Assembly (NCBI RefSeq): GCF_001625305.1
Contig: NW_017803909.1
Span: 7,061,127-7,125,126, forward strand
Reading direction: 5' to 3'
Source: Branchiostoma belcheri
Lineage: Eukaryota; Chordata; Leptocardii; Amphioxiformes; Branchiostomatidae
DNA length: 64,000 nt
The notes beneath the pieces were generated by a model that was not told the origin of the DNA, did no database searches, and was given only the letters and a program-made list of their open reading frames with translations. A program made the translations under genes and the position numbers. This document shows positions 11,421 to 23,895 of the stretch, one piece after another (positions within the stretch are counted from its first letter, which is position 1; every line of letters begins with the position of its first letter).

Positions 11421-12320
11421 CTCGCTTCTCAGTAATTGTACACATGTATGAGGTTGTATGAGTAGTTGGATTCGGTTTATCAAAGGCTAACAGGAATACA
11501 AATTTTTCTTTACTTGTCAGGTATCTGAAGTGGGGAAATTTACTTAAAACATGTCCGAAAAGTATGCGTTTATTTTATCACTGTCATAAGCAACATTAGC
11601 CATTTCGTCACAAATTAATAATTTCCATCGGGAACTATGAACACTTCAGTAGCTGTAATGATTTCCTTCTCTAAAATGTTCGTGGCAATGGTCAGTCATT
11701 GATTCTGCCTGAGTGTATTCAAATGTGCTTTTTAAAAAATTCCTACGACGTAACAGGTCAAACGATACACATTTTTCAATCTATTCTTATATTGTTCAAA
11801 GACGTTCGATAGATTTCCCATGTGTACGTACAATGGGCAGCAACTCTTCTTTTCAATGAACAAATACTACAACCTGATGTCAGGTAGTGCCAAACATAAG
11901 TGTTTTTCTAAGACATTCAGGTCAGGCGTGCACGCTCTTAATTTATTTTCGTCATCATGGGTAAGACCTTTTCAAGTCACGAAGATATCTAGGTCAGGCA
12001 TGCAGCTTTCTTAAGTAATTCAGTGCACGTTTTTAATTATTCATTACAACCATGGGTCAGGAATTTTCAAATTTCTGATTAACATATGAGGTATATATAA
12101 CCAGGAAACTAGGTCAGGTAGCGGTCCATATTGCCGACCTGTATAGAGCTTTTAAATCTCTAAGGCTCAGACAGTCAGATAATTAGCTTCAGTATGGATA
12201 GGCTTGGAGGACGTTTTGTCTGGTCCAAAGTCCTTTAGTTGGTGCGTACCGCGTACAGGGAACACTAAATAATGCTGTTGACCTTACATAAATGCTAGTG
12301 CGTGGGCAGGGTATGGCCTT
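11421..12320. other. Intron 1, nothing recognised
   Basis: AT-rich intron sequence. 'aggtcaggc/gtgc' occurs several times between 11890 and 12120 without forming a regular array. Confidence 0.4.
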
Positions 12321-12321
12321 T

Positions 12322-12495
12322 ATTATGGCTTCACAACTATGTGATGAAGACATATTGTTATGGCTTCACCACTATGTGGTAAAGACATATTGTTTTTCCT
12401 CTCCTCTTTCTCCTCATGCCATTTCTTTAAATTGATTCAACACCTTCATTTCTGGGCCAAATAATATTGAAATTTGGCATGGAGGTAGAGTGGTG
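12322..12495 (+). mobile_element. End fragment of TATGGCTTCACCAC transposon
   Basis: 'ttatggcttcac(a/c)actatgtg' is present twice in a row (12325 and 12359). It is followed by 'gacatattg', a CT-rich stretch, 'aaattgattcaa' and 'gggccaaataa', exactly as in the full element at 20491. Only the left ~150 bp is present, with its first 35 bp duplicated. Confidence 0.7.
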
Positions 12496-12905
12496 ATGTT
12501 TTTGCAATCAATATAAAAGATTAGAAAGTTTGTTGCAAATAAATGCATTGTTATTGCTGGATTGTATCATTTTGCAGGCTTGAAATTGCAATCAATATAA
12601 AACATTAGAAAGTTTATTGCTTATACATGCGTTGTTATTGCTAGATTATATAGTTTTGCAGGATTGAAATTGCACTCAATGTAAAACAATTAGAACGTTT
12701 ATTGCAAATACAATTGCTGGATATTATTTATAATATTGTTTATAATATTGCTGGATTGTATCGTTTTGCAGGCTTGAAATTGCAATCAATATAAAACATT
12801 AGAAAGTTTATTGCAAATGCATGCTTTGTTATTGCTGGATTGTATCGTTTATAAGGCTTGAAATTGCAATCAATGTAAAATAAATAGAAAGTGTATTGCA
12901 AATAC
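12496..12905. repeat. Tandem repeat, ~80 bp unit, about five copies
   Basis: Repeats of 'ttgctggattgtatcgttttgcaggcttgaaattgcaatcaatataaaacattagaaagtttattgc'-like sequence, with one unit internally expanded ('attatttataatattgtttataat'). It lies in intron 1 of the receptor. Confidence 0.85.
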
Positions 12906-13270
12906 ATGCCCGAGGGCTAATTGCAGGTACAAACAACACGTATGAAGAAAAGAAAATATGTACAATGGTATGAGAGACTACGTCTAACATTACACTACAT
13001 TCTACAACATACGTGATACTAATTTTGCTGGGTTGGACTTCTTCTTCTGAGGCAGTGGAAGACGAATCTACCCACTTCATCTACATGTATAATATGTGGG
13101 TTCTCTGATTTAAGTAGTAAAATTGTTTTCTCGTGGTAGGGGATAGTGGGAACGTAATGGAGAATTTTGGACACGACGGTAAATAATTGTTTCCTGAGAT
13201 CGTCATAAGGACACTATCTTGCTGATGTGATTCGAAACAAAAACAGTGATGATTGTATCGAATCAAATTA
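12895..13270 (-). mobile_element. LINE 3' fragment
   Basis: 'gcccgagggctaattgca' at ~12907 is the reverse complement of the tail 'tgcaattatccttcgggcat' seen at 56676. Downstream parts ('ggacttcttcttctgaggcagtgg', 'aggacact') match 36985-37330. On the minus strand it is the 3' part of a 5'-truncated LINE. Confidence 0.55.
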
Positions 13271-13562
13271 TATTCTCAGCAAAAAAATAATCCGACAGAA
13301 AAATAGCAGAGAGACTTAACCATAATCTTCACATCATGACAGGAAGCCATGGAAAATTGGGTCCTAGTAATGTGCATTTTATTTCCGGAGACCGTGTTGC
13401 ACCGCTGGGTTTCAGTGTCGTTTATAGAGAAAAACATGTTACTGGACGTTAACCATTACATCCAGCACTATCACGTAGGGAATGACCTTTATCTCTGATA
13501 CACACATGTCGAAACCGCTAAAACCACCTCAATGGCACTCACCAATCCAACCAATACCTAGT

Positions 13563-16500
13563 GGCAGTAAGATCAAGAATGATGCCTCCAGACGAAAAGG
13601 ATTTCACTTTTTTTAACCGCCCAAATCCCCATCGCCATATACGAGATCCCAGAAGATTTTTTTACTGTCTGCCTTGCAGAATTATGAACTCAAAGATACG
13701 CCGTTTACTAAGACAATCGTCTTCTGGTAATGTTTCCTCACTCCTGGAAAGGCAGTACATATACATCTTCTGCACGAGATTTTTTACTACTGATAACGAT
13801 ATTTTTATGGCGTTTTCGTCAATGATCAGTGACTAGAAAAGTGCCATGAGACCAATATCAAGAATAATGCCTCCAGACGAAAAGGATTTCACTTTTTTTA
13901 ACCGCCCAAATCCCCATCGCCATATACGAGATCCCAGATGTTTCCCAGAGTTTCCCCACGAGATTGTCTTCTGGTAATGTTTTCCTCTTTCCTGGAAAGG
14001 CAGTACATATACATCTTCTGCACGAGATTTGTACTATTGATAACGATATTTGTTTTGGCTTTTTAGTCAATGATCAGTGACTAGAAAAGTGCCATGAGAC
14101 CAATATCAAGAATAATACCTCCAGACGAAAAGGATTTCACTTTTTTTAACCACCCAAATCCTTATCGCCATATAACGAGATCCCGGAGGATTTTTACTGT
14201 CTGCCTTTCAGAATTATGAGCTCAAAGCTACGACGTTTACTAAGACAATGGGCTTCTGGTAATGTCTTCCTCACTCCTGGAAAGGCAGTACATTTACATC
14301 TTCTGCACGAGATTTGTACAAAGCTACGCCGTTTCCAACTATAAAAGTCTTCTGGTAATGTCTTCCTCACTCCTGGAAAGGCAGTACATATACATCTTCT
14401 GCACGAGATTTGCACTCTTGATAACGACATTTTTCTGGCTTTTTCATCAATGATCAATTTCAACCATGAGACCAATATCAAGAATAATACTCCAGACGAA
14501 AGGGATTTCACTTTTTTTAACCGCCCGAATCCCTATCGCCATATACGAGATCCCAGATGATTTTTACTGTCTGCCTTGCAGAATTATGAGCTCAAAGATA
14601 CGCCGTTTACTAAGACAATCGTCTTCTGGTAATGTTTCCTCACTCCTGGAAAGGCAGTACATATACATCTTCTGCAGGAGATTTGTACTATTGATAACGA
14701 TATTTTTCTGGCGTTTTCATCAATGATCAGTTACCAGAAAAGTGCCAGGAGACCAATATCAAGAATAATACCTCCAGACGAAAAGGATTTCACTTTTTTA
14801 AACCACCCAAATCCCCATCGCCATATACGAGATCCCAGAAGATTTTTTTACCTGTCTGCCTTGCAGAATTATGAGCTCAAAGCTACGACGTTTACTAAGA
14901 CAATGGGCTTCTGGTAATGTTTTCCTCACTCCTGGAAAGGCAGAACATATACATCTTCTCTACGAGATTTTTACTATCGATAACGATATTTTTCTGGCCT
15001 TTTCATCAATGATCAGTGACTAGAAACCATGAGACCAATATCAAGAATAATACCTCCAGACGAAAAGGATTTCACTTTTTTTAGCCGCCGAAATCCTCAT
15101 CGCTATATACAAGATTCCAGAGGATTTTTACTGTCTGCCTTTCAGAATTATGAGCTCAAAGATACGCCGTTTACTAAGGCAATCGTCTTCTGGTAATGTT
15201 TCCTCACTCCTGGAAAGGTAGTACATATACATCTTCTGCAGGAGATTTGTACTATTGCTAACGATATTTTTCTGGCGTTTGCGTCAATGATCAGTGACTA
15301 GAAAAGTGCCATGAGACCAATATCAAGAATAATACCTCCAGACGAAAAGGATTTCACTTTTTTTAACCGCCCAAATCCACATCGCCATATACGAGATCCA
15401 AGAGGATTTTTACTGTCTGTCATGGAGAATTATGAGCTCAAAGCTACGACGTTTACTACGACAATGGGCTTCTGGTAATGTTTTCCTCTTTCCTGGAAAG
15501 GCAGTACATATACATCTTCTGCACGAGATTTGTACTATTGCTAACGATATTTTTCTGGCGTTTGCGTCAATGATCAGTGACTAGAAAAGTGCCATGAGAC
15601 CAATATCAAGAATAATACCTCCAGACGAAAAGGATTTCACTTTTTTTAACCGCCCAAATCCACATCGCCATATACGAGATCCCAGAGGATTTTTACTGTC
15701 TGCCTTGCAAAATTATGAGCTCAAAGTTATGCCGTTTCCTACTAGATTGTCTTCTGGTAATGTTTTCCTCACTCCTGGAAAGGTAGTACATATACATCTT
15801 CTGCACGAGATTTGCACTATTGATAACGATATTTTTCTGGCTTTTTAGTCAATAATCAGTTACCAGAAAAGTGTCATTTTGTACTGTCTGCCTTGCAGAA
15901 TTATGGGCTGAAAGCTACGCCGTTTCCAACTATAAAAGTCTTCTGGTAATGTTTTCCTCACTCTTGGAAAAGTAGTATGCATCTTTTGCACGAGATTTGT
16001 ACTATTGATAACGATATTTTTATGGCGTTTTCGTCAATGATCAGTGACTAGAAAAGTACCATGAGACCAATATCAAGAATAATACCTCCAGACGAAAAGG
16101 ATTTCACTTTTTTAAACCGCCCAAATCCACATCGCCATATACGAGATCCAAGAGGATTTTTACTGTCTGTCATGGAGAATTATGAGCTCAAAGCTACGCC
16201 GTTTACTAAGGCAATCGTCTTCTGGTAATGTTTTCCTCACTCCTGGAAACGTAGTACATATACATCTTCTGCAGGAGATTTGTACTATTGATAACGATAT
16301 TTTTATGGCGTTTTCGTCAATGATCAGTGACTAGAAAAGTACCATGAAACCAATATCAAGAATAATGCCTCCAGACGAAAAGGATTTCACTTTTTTTAAC
16401 CACCCAAATCCCCATCGCCATATACGAGATCCCAGAGAATTTTTTACTGTCTGCCATGGAGAATTATGAGCTCAAAGTTATGTCGTTTCCTACTAGTTTG

Positions 16501-16830
16501 TCTTCTGGTAATGTTTTCCTCACTCCTGGAAAGGTAGTACATATACATCTTCTGTACGAGATTCGTACTATTGATAACGATATTTTTCTGGCTTTTTAGT
16601 CAATAATCAGTTACCAGAAAAGTGACATTTTTACTGTCTGCCTTGCAGAATTATTAGCTCAAAGCTACGCCGTTTCCTACGATAAAAGTCTTCTGGTAAT
16701 GTCTTCCTCACTCCTGGAAAGGTGGTATATATATTCTGCAGGAGATTTGTACTATTGATAACGATATCTTTCTGGCGTTTTCGTCAATGATCAGTGACTA
16801 GAAAAGTACCATGAGACTTTGAATCGATAT
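13563..16830. repeat. Satellite-like tandem array, ~283-bp unit
   Basis: The unit begins with 'caatatcaagaataatacc', then 'ccagacgaaaaggatttcac', 'cgccatatacgagatcc', 'gaattatgagctcaaag' and 'tcttctggtaatgttttcc', and ends with 'aatgatcagtgactagaaaa'. Starts lie near 13565, 13849, 14097, 14468, 14752, 15031, 15317, 15598, 16066 and 16350. Full spacing is 279-286 bp. Shorter (248) and longer (371, 468) spacings come from partial units in which the 'tcttctggtaatg' half repeats alone. It ends near 16820. All ORFs in it are read-through of the repeat. It fills 3.3 kb of intron 1. Confidence 0.95.
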
Positions 16831-17084
16831 TAATAATATATGGCCGTCTGGAGGGAGAGATTACAAGGTGAGATGATGACTGTGCTCTGCGTCTCTTGCC
16901 GATAGCACGAACTCAAGTTGGGGACTGATATCGGTGAAAGTATCAGCAGAACTGTTTTCCTGGAACCGATAAACAGCCTCAAACTGCAGCACAGTAGGTT
17001 CGTATTATTATGAAAGCTATTTGTACTGTGTTGGTAGTTATCATAGTGCCAGGGAGTTTATTCATTAGTAGATTCGTATGTAAT

Positions 17085-17258
17085 CGATAAGTGTGGTGGG
17101 TTCTTTAACGAGCTAGTGGTGTGGCTCTCCTCAACACGGGACCTGTGGTTTACCGTCCCCAATGAAATACTGCATCACCCCAAAAAAGTGCATATCTTGA
17201 TTCAGTAAGTAGACCGAAATTCGAACCCGCAACCGTGCGGCCCAGCTACATGAAAATC
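17085..17258 (-). mobile_element. Partial tRNA-derived SINE
   Basis: 'gtggtgggttctttaacg', 'cacgggacct' and, at the far end, 'ttcgaacccgcaaccgtgcgg' (inverted B box of a tRNA) match the other SINE copies. The middle is diverged. Confidence 0.6.
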
Positions 17259-17427
17259 ATACACAAGCCTGCGACATGACTTAATCGTATGTAATGAGGG
17301 GTGTATATGTTTACGCAGAAGATGTCGCTTATGAAATAACTTTATTGCGCAACAATTGTACAGTGTACAAAGTATGGCATCTACTAACTTAACATGTACG
17401 CGTTGTGTTATGACATGACATTACTTA

Positions 17428-17918
17428 GGCCATGTTGATTTGATTATATGGATGACATCCTCCGGGAGCCCAAAAACTGATGCGCGCGTGCGAATAAAAA
17501 AAAAGTTTTGCAAAAAAAAAGTTCTTTTCATTATGAAATCTACGTGGTCATGAGGGTTGAGCAAATGGCACAGAATATGGTTTGGCGAATAATCTAGTCT
17601 TCAAGTTCATTTCTTTACAATTTCGTCTTTTTTCGTTTGATTTTGGCATTCTACGACATTGGTATAGTTTTTATTAATTTTTTTGTAACTTATGGTATAT
17701 TTTTGCTCATTTTGCAACTGTTTTGTACGTTTGTACTGTTTTTGGCATTCTACGACATTGGTATAGTTTTTATTAATTTTTTTGTAACTTATGGTATATT
17801 TTTGCTCATTTTGCAACTGTTTTGTACGATTTACAGTATGGTTGAAAACTTTTTCTTTTTGGAAACGGCCGAAAATTCATGCGCGCGCGGATGTCATCCA
17901 TAACAAATCAACATGGCC
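17428..17918. mobile_element. Family-1 MITE with internal duplication
   Basis: A 491-bp element with ends GGCCATGTTGATTTG and its inverted complement, flanked by TTA at 17425-17427 and 17919-17921. A ~98-bp block ('ggcattctacgacattgg' to 'ctgttttgtacg') is repeated in tandem inside (17645 and 17743), which explains why it is about 100 bp longer than its relatives. Confidence 0.9.
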
Positions 17919-18344
17919 TTACACAGCAGGCACGCGCGTATTACATATTCAACCTTTACAGTTGTTGCTCGAAACTACCTTCACCTTTTCATTAGTAGCC
18001 GGCTGTCCTTCCCGCTGTATGTTTCCATTATTCACACACGCCGATCATCATTTAATTCCCTGTCATATGTACGTATTAAAGGCGTGTAGAGAATGATGAT
18101 AGAGTGAATACCCCAGCCTTAAGAGCGAGGTGAGAAACACTCGAGTGACTCGTATATTGGTTTTACAGTGAACTGCTACCCACGGGAGCTATTGACTAAT
18201 AACAATCTATATTTGCACATTCATGTCCCCAGGCTAACTTTAAGAAATGTACAAGTAATCCATCATAGTGAACTTAGGACAGGAGAAATTGAACAAAGGT
18301 TACGCTTCCGCTATTGGAGGTTATATAATCATTACATACATTAA

Positions 18345-19080
18345 AGGATGAGACACGACTACCATGTAGCAAACGACTTTTGCCATGTAGCGAAAAGGCC
18401 GTGTAGAGAAAAGTTTCTGCCATGTAGCCAGCAAACTTCTGCCATGTAGCGAAGGGTCTTGTACCATGTAGTAAACGACTTCTGCCATGTGACGAAAAGA
18501 CTTCTTTCATGTAACGTAAATTCCTCTACCATATAGCGAAAGGACTACTGCCATATAATGTAAAAACTTCTGCCATGTACATGTAGCAAAAACACTTCTA
18601 CAATGTAGCGAAAAGACTTCTGCCGTGTAGCAAAAAGCCTTATCATGTAACCAGAAGACTTATGCCATGTAGCAAAAGGACTTCTACATGTACCATGTTG
18701 CCAAAAGACTTCTGCCATGTAGCGAAAAGACTTCTACCATGGAGCTAAAAGACCTGCCATGTACCCAAAAGACTTCTACCATGTAGCCAAGGGACTCCTC
18801 CCATGTAGCAAAATGACTTCTGCCATGTTGCAAAAAAAACAACTTCTAACGATGTAGCCAAAAGAATTCTGCCATGTAGCTAAAAGACTTCTGCGATGTA
18901 GCCAAAGACGTCTGCCATGTAGCCAAAAGAATTCTGACATGTAGCCAGAAGACTTCTAACATGTAGCGAAAAGGCTTCAGCCAAAATTTCCTCTACCATG
19001 TAGCGGAATTAGGGGTATTCCCCGATGATGTAAGGAAAATAATTCTACAATGTACCAAAACGACGACTGTAGCAATGTGG
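18345..19080. repeat. Minisatellite, ~22-bp unit
   Basis: Over 30 imperfect copies of 'gacttctgccatgtagcaaaa' with variants (CTACC for CTGCC, ccaa/gcga after 'atgtag'). The array lies in intron 1 of the receptor. It has no unique spacers of fixed size and is not a CRISPR array. Confidence 0.9.
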
Positions 19081-19089
19081 CAAAAAATC

Positions 19090-20485
19090 CGTTGCAATGA
19101 TGATTATGCTACAAGCATGACAATTTGTTATCAAATCTAAATGTAGGTTTAAAATTATTTTGTCTCAGACAAAATACTTTTAAAAGCACGAAAGCCAAAG
19201 TAGTACATAACTTGTACACTACCTCTGTGGCACACGCCTTAGCGAAAATACACTGCTCCGTCAGGCTTTACACTTCTTTGAACATATCTTTACCTGATAG
19301 ATATGCTGATCCCAAGGAATGGATGAATTGCCAGGGCACACAGCAAGATAGATCGTAGGGCTATCATGTTGTTTGGGGCATGGTTCAATTACCTCTAGGG
19401 TTTGACGCGATAAGATCTAGGTGTAACTTCTATCCTCTCTGAAGTGGGAAAAATGCAATAGTTTCGCACTTCAGCTGTAAAAGTGATGATGGCCTCTGGC
19501 CAGCGAGCATTTCTCGCTCACACCTCCCTTTGCTGAATGTAATAGTTTACAAAAGGTCGATCGTGCTTCGTGCAAAAACTACGTGTTCATTGATTTTACA
19601 ATACGCCCTGCAGAACTACGTACAGTGTAAGTGTTTGTACCCAAGAGGCCCATTGCATTGTAGACGGGCTGAGCACCATGTATTCGTTTGCTGCCTCACC
19701 AATATTTGAATCACTGAAGCATGTCTATCGTCACTCATGACAGATATGCATATACTTCCTGTAACATCTTGTCTTACATACTTCGCCTAAGGGCAATTAC
19801 GTTACACGAGGAATATTTCTAGCTGAGCTCAAGTTCGTAATTCATAGAATGCGTGCCGTAGTTTCAGCTCTTGTTGACGTGAGGGAATACAAGTGGCAGT
19901 TATTATTAAAGAACTCGGGATTGGGACAGGCTCTTTGAGTTAATGCTAATTGGCACGGTTATAGGCTGCTTCGAGGACTGTGAATCAACGTCGTTGAAGG
20001 AAGTCATGCCATGTCAAATTAGCTTCAGAATTGAAAAGACTTTTAATCACAACTAAGTACAGAGTGCTGGTTATACATTTGATAGAGACATCACAGAACA
20101 CGGCTGTCGGTAAAGATAAGTTGCCTACCGGGAGTTCTAATCACATCGCATTGTCAATACTGTTATTTCCTCATTAGTTAATAATTGTAGGAAACTAAGC
20201 TGTCACGAAAAAGCAAAGGAATTACCCCCTTAACGTAATCCGGGATTAAGGGCAAGGTCTCATTATATGCTTGTTGTAATCCCAGTGATTTATCATTAGC
20301 GCCTGCAGCTAAGGGAATTATGACTTGATTATAATTAGGTTAATCATGAAGTGCAATGGTTAGATTTGAGTAGCATGCTTTTTAAAGGTAAAGCCACCAC
20401 CGAGAGGAAAGCGTCAATGAGAACTAAGTGTGTCGCCGTTATTACGAGTAACTTTGGATGGCAGAATCTACCCAGCCTCTCCAAT
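19090..20485. other. Intron 1, nothing recognised
   Basis: No repeat shared with the rest of the window and no credible exon was seen. Confidence 0.4.
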
Positions 20486-20490
20486 TCATT

Positions 20491-21165
20491 ATGGCTTCAC
20501 CACTATGTCGTGAAGACATATTGTTTTTCCTCATGTTTCTTCTCCTCCTCCTCCTCTTCTCCTTCTCCTCATTTTCCTGTCATTCCTTTAAATTGATTCA
20601 ATTCCTTCATTTTTGGGCCAAATAACATAAAATTTGGCATGAAGGTAGAGTGGGTAAATACCCCCAGGCGGTTTTTTTTTTAATTGTTATGATACAGGCT
20701 TTTAGAATGGTTTTTATTTGAGCTTTTTGGCTGTGTTATAGAAAATGTATTATAGCAGTGTGTTACCATATTTAGGCTTAAGTCATCAGAATGTCATGCA
20801 GAGCAAGCAACCAATAGGCATGCAGCTTTCCTATATTTCTTCTTGCTGATTGGCTGTTGGGATTTGATTGGGTTAACTCAATTAACACCTCTACAAAGCC
20901 ATGCCATGTTGACATTATGAACTGCATTCAAGTGTTTTGGTAGGTCAAGCTTTCTTTCTCCAGCATTGGAATGTGGGGCATAAACGCTTTTTTTATGTTG
21001 AAAATCAACAGTATGCACTATGCAATTTAGAAATCCTACCCAATAATGTAGGTATAGCTATCCAACTGTTGTCATTTCATACTATAGATATATCAATTTA
21101 AAGAATTGTTTTCCCTTGTATTTTTCCTTCTTTCCCTGCCATGTAGTAAAATGTGGTGAAGCCAT
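20491..21165. mobile_element. Non-autonomous DNA transposon, ATGGCTTCACCAC ends
   Basis: The left end is ATGGCTTCACCAC and the right end is GTGGTGAAGCCAT, its perfect inverse, 675 bp apart. The left part has a CTC/TTC-rich tract, 'aaattgattcaa', 'gggccaaataac' and 'gaaggtagagtggg'. Partial copies of the left end lie at 12322, 40690 (-) and 51060 (-). There is no transposase. Confidence 0.8.
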
Positions 21166-21789
21166 CCGCTACATTTGCTCCAAATCAAATGTCGGCCTTT
21201 CTAGTTACCAGTATGTCTAAAAAGTAATCCTACAAATACTGTCGTCATTGACAAATGTCGCAACAGTATAGGCCCTGGAGGAAAGCAAAGTTGTATTTCT
21301 CGTACTGTACCCACACCCGTCTGGGCCATGGGGGTCTTACAAAAGTGACACCGTTCTGGTCTGGTTCACACTAAAGGGAATATTCAAACGTGGCGACGTG
21401 ATTTGCTTGCAGAGCACGCCCGTACCTCGACTGTGCTTCCAAGAATCCGCTGCATCTCGCACGTAGGCAACTGGCTGCCGTGACTTTTAGCATTTAGTGT
21501 AGAAGGAAAACAGGAAGAACGCCATCAGATAACTACACTTGGATCCGCAAAACGTACCAAAGAGAGGAAGGATAATAATGGTCTTCTTTGACCCGTTTTT
21601 ACACATTATGGCCTTTTGGTACTCTGGCTTCCCATAACGTACCTCCACTATATCTCCACTAAGTCAGCATTTACCGCATCCTAAGTATAGATCTTAGACG
21701 CACACAGATAACGTGACAAGACAAGACGCAGCACGCATATTAAGCAGTTGATAGCATCTTGAAAGTTTTCCCTATCTGGCTTACAACAG

Positions 21790-21987
21790 GTACAGGACGA
21801 TGTTCACTCATCTGCCGAACCAAGACACCAGCGGGTCTCGGAAGTTCCTGGTGGTGCAGATCCTGCTGGTGTGGCTGGTGTCCCTCCTGCTGGCCGTGCC
21901 CGTCGCCGTCTACTCCCGAGCGTTCCCCTACACCACCACCGGATCCAACTTCTGCGGACAGATCTGGCCGACTCGACTGGAACCGAT
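21790..21987 (+). CDS. Prokineticin-receptor-like GPCR, exon 2
   Basis: 198 bp, from acceptor ttacaacag|G to donor CCGAT|GTAAGC, phase 2 at both sides. It encodes residues 157-223: the Y of the H-R-Y motif, intracellular loop 2, TM4 (about 177-197, with W185 and P194) and extracellular loop 2 with FCGQIWP (C212, partner of C132). FCGQIWP is a family-specific match to prokineticin receptors. Loop 2 (YRTMFTHLPNQDTSGS) has little likeness to the vertebrate loop. Splicing rests on consensus sites and frame continuity. Confidence 0.9.
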
Positions 21988-22084
21988 GTAAGCTATCAAA
22001 GATCATTTCTTCTCCGCCGAAAAAAAAAGTTACTCAAGCAACTGGATATGATTTTGGAAACGGTCAGGCGTTTCAGGTAGCAAC

Positions 22085-22405
22085 CACTATGTGATATTTT
22101 ACTTAGAGGATTACCTGATTTATACTATGATACAAACTGTAATATCTTGCTAACCACTCAAACTTATATTGTTGACACCAAACGGTTTGTACTTGATTGA
22201 TTTATTATATAGCCTACTAAACATTTCTTTGTACTACTTAACGACCCATCCCACCCACTTGCTGTTCTCTGTTTTTTGTTATGTACTGTAATTGTATTCT
22301 ATGTTTGGTGGTGAGGCTAAAATTAGCTATAGCTAGAGTACCTCATCACCATGTCTTGTATTGTCCATGTCGAATTTGCAAATAAAATAATAATAATAAT
22401 AAAAA
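22085..22405 (+). mobile_element. LINE 3' tail, hairpin type GGTGGTGAGG
   Basis: 'ttttacttagaggattacc', 'aaacggtttgtactt', then 'ggtggtgaggctaaaatta' paired with 'cctcatcacc', ending 'aataataataataaaa'. A second copy, in the same orientation, lies at 24585-24911. It sits ~100 bp after exon 2. Confidence 0.65.
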
Positions 22406-22409
22406 AACC

Positions 22410-23480
22410 ACTACATTTCGTCGGTGACACTAGAAAACGTGTGCAGACAGGTGGTGGATGCTACCTGATGCAGCCAGTCTGACCGTTTCCAAAATCATAT
22501 CCAGTTGCTTGAGTAACAGTAATCATATCCAGTTGCATGAGTAACTGTGTTTTTGCCGTATCTTATGTTCCTGGATGTCTAACCTTCACCGACGTACCAT
22601 TTCTTATCGTTTTGTGTACATCATCCTGTTGGTTGTCCAACGTCTCCGATGTGTTCGTAACCAAAAAGAGCCTACAAAAGGAAGACTACAGAAAGTTTGC
22701 AGAAAGTTTTCCCTCAACATGTTTTAGGGAATGGGCTTTCCTTGGCCTTGTACAGTGATGCACTTCGTAACTACCGTTTCACAAATAGCCTGTAAAAGCA
22801 AGACTGCAGAAAGTTTTCACTCAAAATGTTTTAGGGAATTGGCTTTCCATGGCCTTCTACTACGATGCACTGCGTGCTAATGTGATATGTCATGAAGATT
22901 GCTGTTCCTGCATTTGGGACTTCTCTTCAAATTGCTGGTAATTACTTGTGCGAGGCAGCTATCGTCGCAAATTACACGTGTCGTTTATCTGTGTCTATTC
23001 ACAGACGATAACATCTCATTGCCTATTCCAATTTCAAGGGCTAATCGCAGTCGCCCCCCAGTCGGCCTTAACTTAAGTGCCGTTGAGTGGTGTACTCGAT
23101 GGTGTGATACATGCCGCCTCTATCGTCACTGTCTTAATCTAAAGATTTACATCTGACAACGTTTACGGTGTGAGATGTAAATCTCTCACACATCTCTGTG
23201 TGAGATGTAAACTACAAACCATAAAGAAAATCATTTTCTAGGCGCCGAAGTGGAGAATAAATTACAGTTTCCTGCTGCTCTGGGGCTAACGTTACCCGAG
23301 ATGCACAGCGAAGGCCCAAAATAAGGGGAACACGGCTTTAGTCCTTGGTTAATATTTTTGAAAAAAAATAGTTTTCTACTTCAACATTCTGGTCCAGTTT
23401 GGACTCTTTTTTAACGGCATGGTTCAATACAAGGCCTATACGACCACTTCTCGATCGGCATTGAACTAGAAAATGAGAGA
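22410..23480. other. Intron 2, local duplications only
   Basis: 'aaaatcatatccagttgcttgagtaac' near 22490 echoes in reverse the sequence at 22020-22055 after exon 2. 'gcagaaagttttc..caacatgttttagggaat' is repeated at ~22697 and ~22810. 'gtgtgagatgtaaa' is repeated at 23170 and 23200. No exon was seen. Confidence 0.5.
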
Positions 23481-23487
23481 AACATGG

Positions 23488-23895
23488 CTATGTCAAGAGA
23501 CGGCGGTGAACGTTTGATTTGAAAGCCTGTAGATTGCAGGTTGGTGGGAAACACTTGTCAGGGAGGGAATTGCAAAGCTTGGTCGTACGGGGAAAGAAAC
23601 TGTCACTGTAAAATGATTTCGAACAAGGAATTTGGACGATGAAGTTGTGTGAGCTAGTGGAGAACCTAGTAGATCGCTTAAAAGTTCTGAGTGGTGGAAC
23701 TAGTTGGGTGAGTTCTGCAGAGCAATGGCCATGAAAATATCTGTAAAAGAGAGATAGAGAGGCAACATTTCGTCTATGGGAAAGGGGGTCTAACTTGGAG
23801 GCCAGATGATAACCTATGGCCACGCAAATTCTCTTTTGTATGCGATCGAGAAGGTGCAGGCAATCGATTGTGGCACCAGCCCAGAGATGCGACTA
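23488..23895 (-). mobile_element. LINE reverse-transcriptase C-terminal fragment
   Basis: The minus frame encodes H-L-W-A-G-A, LLDRIQKR, L-D-P-L-S-H-R-R-N, LSLFYRYFHG, SFFPRT and L-C-N-S-L-P in this order. It is a textbook C-terminal third of a CR1/Jockey-type reverse transcriptase. It is truncated on the 5' side, and the frame upstream of ~23895 is not continuous. It lies antisense in intron 2 of the receptor. Confidence 0.8.

Noticed and set aside
13561-15848. Several 60-105-codon ORFs
   Set aside because: All follow the 283-bp satellite unit and shift with it.
18345-19080. CRISPR-like regular array
   Set aside because: The units are contiguous 22-bp repeats without unique spacers, in a eukaryotic intron.
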